Shown: one piece after another, positions 4,710 to 5,393 of the stretch | How positions within the stretch are numbered: position 1 is the first letter of the stretch | Layout: each line of letters starts with the position of its first letter | Assembly: GCA_016763915.1 (NCBI GenBank) | Contig: JAESSX010000087.1 | Span: 1-5,393, forward strand | Length of the DNA stretch: 5,393 nucleotides | Direction: 5' to 3' | DNA from: Rhodospirillales bacterium | GTDB taxonomy: Bacteria; Pseudomonadota; Alphaproteobacteria; Rhodospirillales_A; Casp-alpha2 | Position numbers and translations under genes: made by a program | The notes under the pieces: model-generated | Database searches by the model: none | Told to the model about the DNA's origin: nothing | The model's input: only the letters and a program-made list of their open reading frames with translations

Positions 4710-5393
4710 ATGTTTTTTCTACGCGCCTTTGTCATTTCATTGTGGGTGATTTTTCCCGGCCTGTCGACGGCGTCAGCCGAGCAGGTCATCAAGATCAAGC
4801 CCCGGCCCGGCGTTGTCCTGAAAATGCTGGCCGACGACCCCGGCGGCGCCAAGGCTGTCGCGGTCCTGTTTCCGGGCGGCAAGGGCAAGGTCAACGTCAA
4901 GAACAACGGCACGTTCAAGGGCACCAAGGGCAATTCCCTTACCCGGTCGCGCAAGAAATTTTCCGCCCGTGAATTGGTCACGGTGTTGTTCGACGCGCCG
5001 TCGGACCACAAGGACAGAGACGGCCTGAGCTTCGATTACCGCATGACCGGGGAACACGCCGGCGACATCAAACGGGCAATGGTCAAATTGCGCAAGGTTT
5101 TCCCCGGGCTGCCGGTGTGGCTGGTGGGCACCAGCCGGGGCTCCACGTCGGCGGCCAACGCGGCGGCCAACATCCGGGACGGCGGCCCGGACGGGATCGT
5201 CCTGACATCCTCGGTCGGGGTTTCCTCAAAACACGGCGGCAATGTTCTCGATTTCGACTTGGCCTCGATCACCATTCCGGCGCTGGTCGTGCACCATCGC
5301 GATGACAGCTGTTTGATCACGCCGCTGTCCGGGGCCAGGGACATCAAGGACGCCTTAAGCGGATCGAAAAGCGCGGAACTGATAATCGTCGAC
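4710..5393 (+). CDS. Exported alpha/beta-hydrolase-like protein (3' end outside the window)
   Basis: The frame is open from ATG 4710 to the last base, 228 codons, with GGAGG seven bases upstream. The N-terminus is a Sec signal peptide: MFFLRAF, a hydrophobic core to about residue 18, then TASA with likely cleavage before Glu24, so the protein should act in the periplasm or outside the cell. The mature part fits an alpha/beta-hydrolase fold: VAVLFPGGKGK (50-60) as the oxyanion-loop strand, then WLVGTSRGSTSAANAA with nucleophile-elbow Ser142 in GTSRG, and a later strand ending LVVHHRDDSC (192-201), where Asp198 or Asp199 is the expected acid. The catalytic His is presumably beyond the edge. A Lys/Arg-rich stretch (58-83) follows the first strand. 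It resembles uncharacterised bacterial hydrolases I recall from alphaproteobacteria; the substrate is unknown. It is divergent from xthA. Confidence 0.82.
   Translation, partial: MFFLRAFVISLWVIFPGLSTASAEQVIKIKPRPGVVLKMLADDPGGAKAVAVLFPGGKGKVNVKNNGTFKGTKGNSLTRSRKKFSARELVTVLFDAPSDHKDRDGLSFDYRMTGEHAGDIKRAMVKLRKVFPGLPVWLVGTSRGSTSAANAAANIRDGGPDGIVLTSSVGVSSKHGGNVLDFDLASITIPALVVHHRDDSCLITPLSGARDIKDALSGSKSAELIIVD

Noticed and set aside
4696..4749. Short upstream frame starting at ATG 4696, ahead of the hydrolase
   Set aside because: The ATG overlaps the Shine-Dalgarno of the real start, and the frame is only 17 codons with no ribosome site of its own; it is most likely incidental.
1..5393. Mobile element, CRISPR array, toxin-antitoxin or phage-defence system
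   Set aside because: No transposase, integrase, direct-repeat array, terminal inverted repeats or defence-type domain was seen; all genes are recognisable chromosomal families.

Overview
The window looks like chromosomal DNA from a G+C-rich alphaproteobacterium, probably a Rhodospirillales-type relative. This is an inference from codon usage, the wording of the DHAD and CheY proteins, and the gene mix; no rRNA or marker gene proves it. Nine protein-coding genes on both strands cover nearly all of the sequence. There are no tRNA or rRNA genes, CRISPR arrays, insertion sequences or phage genes. The longest gene-free stretch is 270 bases (1942-2211).

Layout from left to right. (1) The minus-strand N-terminal third of dihydroxy-acid dehydratase (ilvD, branched-chain amino acid synthesis) is interrupted by an in-frame TAG at 35-37; the family sequence resumes in the same frame beyond it and runs off the window. 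(2) A minus-strand MAPEG-family membrane protein is divergent from (3) a plus-strand HxlR-type winged-helix regulator. The AT-rich gap between them carries two near-palindromic AGTnACT boxes, one overlapping a good promoter for the MAPEG gene. (4) A minus-strand single-domain CheY-like receiver is divergent from (5) a plus-strand PilZ-domain protein, a predicted c-di-GMP receptor. The gap between them has a TTGACA-type promoter and repeated ATGTC/GACAT boxes. (6-8) A tight minus-strand operon reads xthA (exonuclease III, GTG start), then a beta-hydroxyacid dehydrogenase of the 3-hydroxyisobutyrate dehydrogenase family, then a GFA/CENP-V-like zinc protein. Stops and starts overlap at both junctions (TAATG and ATGA). 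(9) Divergent from xthA is a plus-strand exported alpha/beta-hydrolase-like protein with a signal peptide and a GTSRG nucleophile elbow, cut by the right edge.

The genes do not form one pathway. The local units are a regulator/target pair (HxlR-MAPEG), a signalling pair (CheY-PilZ: phosphorelay and c-di-GMP outputs), and a translationally coupled operon joining DNA repair to two small-molecule enzymes. The most notable observations are the amber codon in ilvD just before the third Fe-S cysteine, the twin operator in the HxlR-MAPEG gap, and the repeated boxes in the CheY-PilZ gap. I did not see convincing evidence of a wholly new system.
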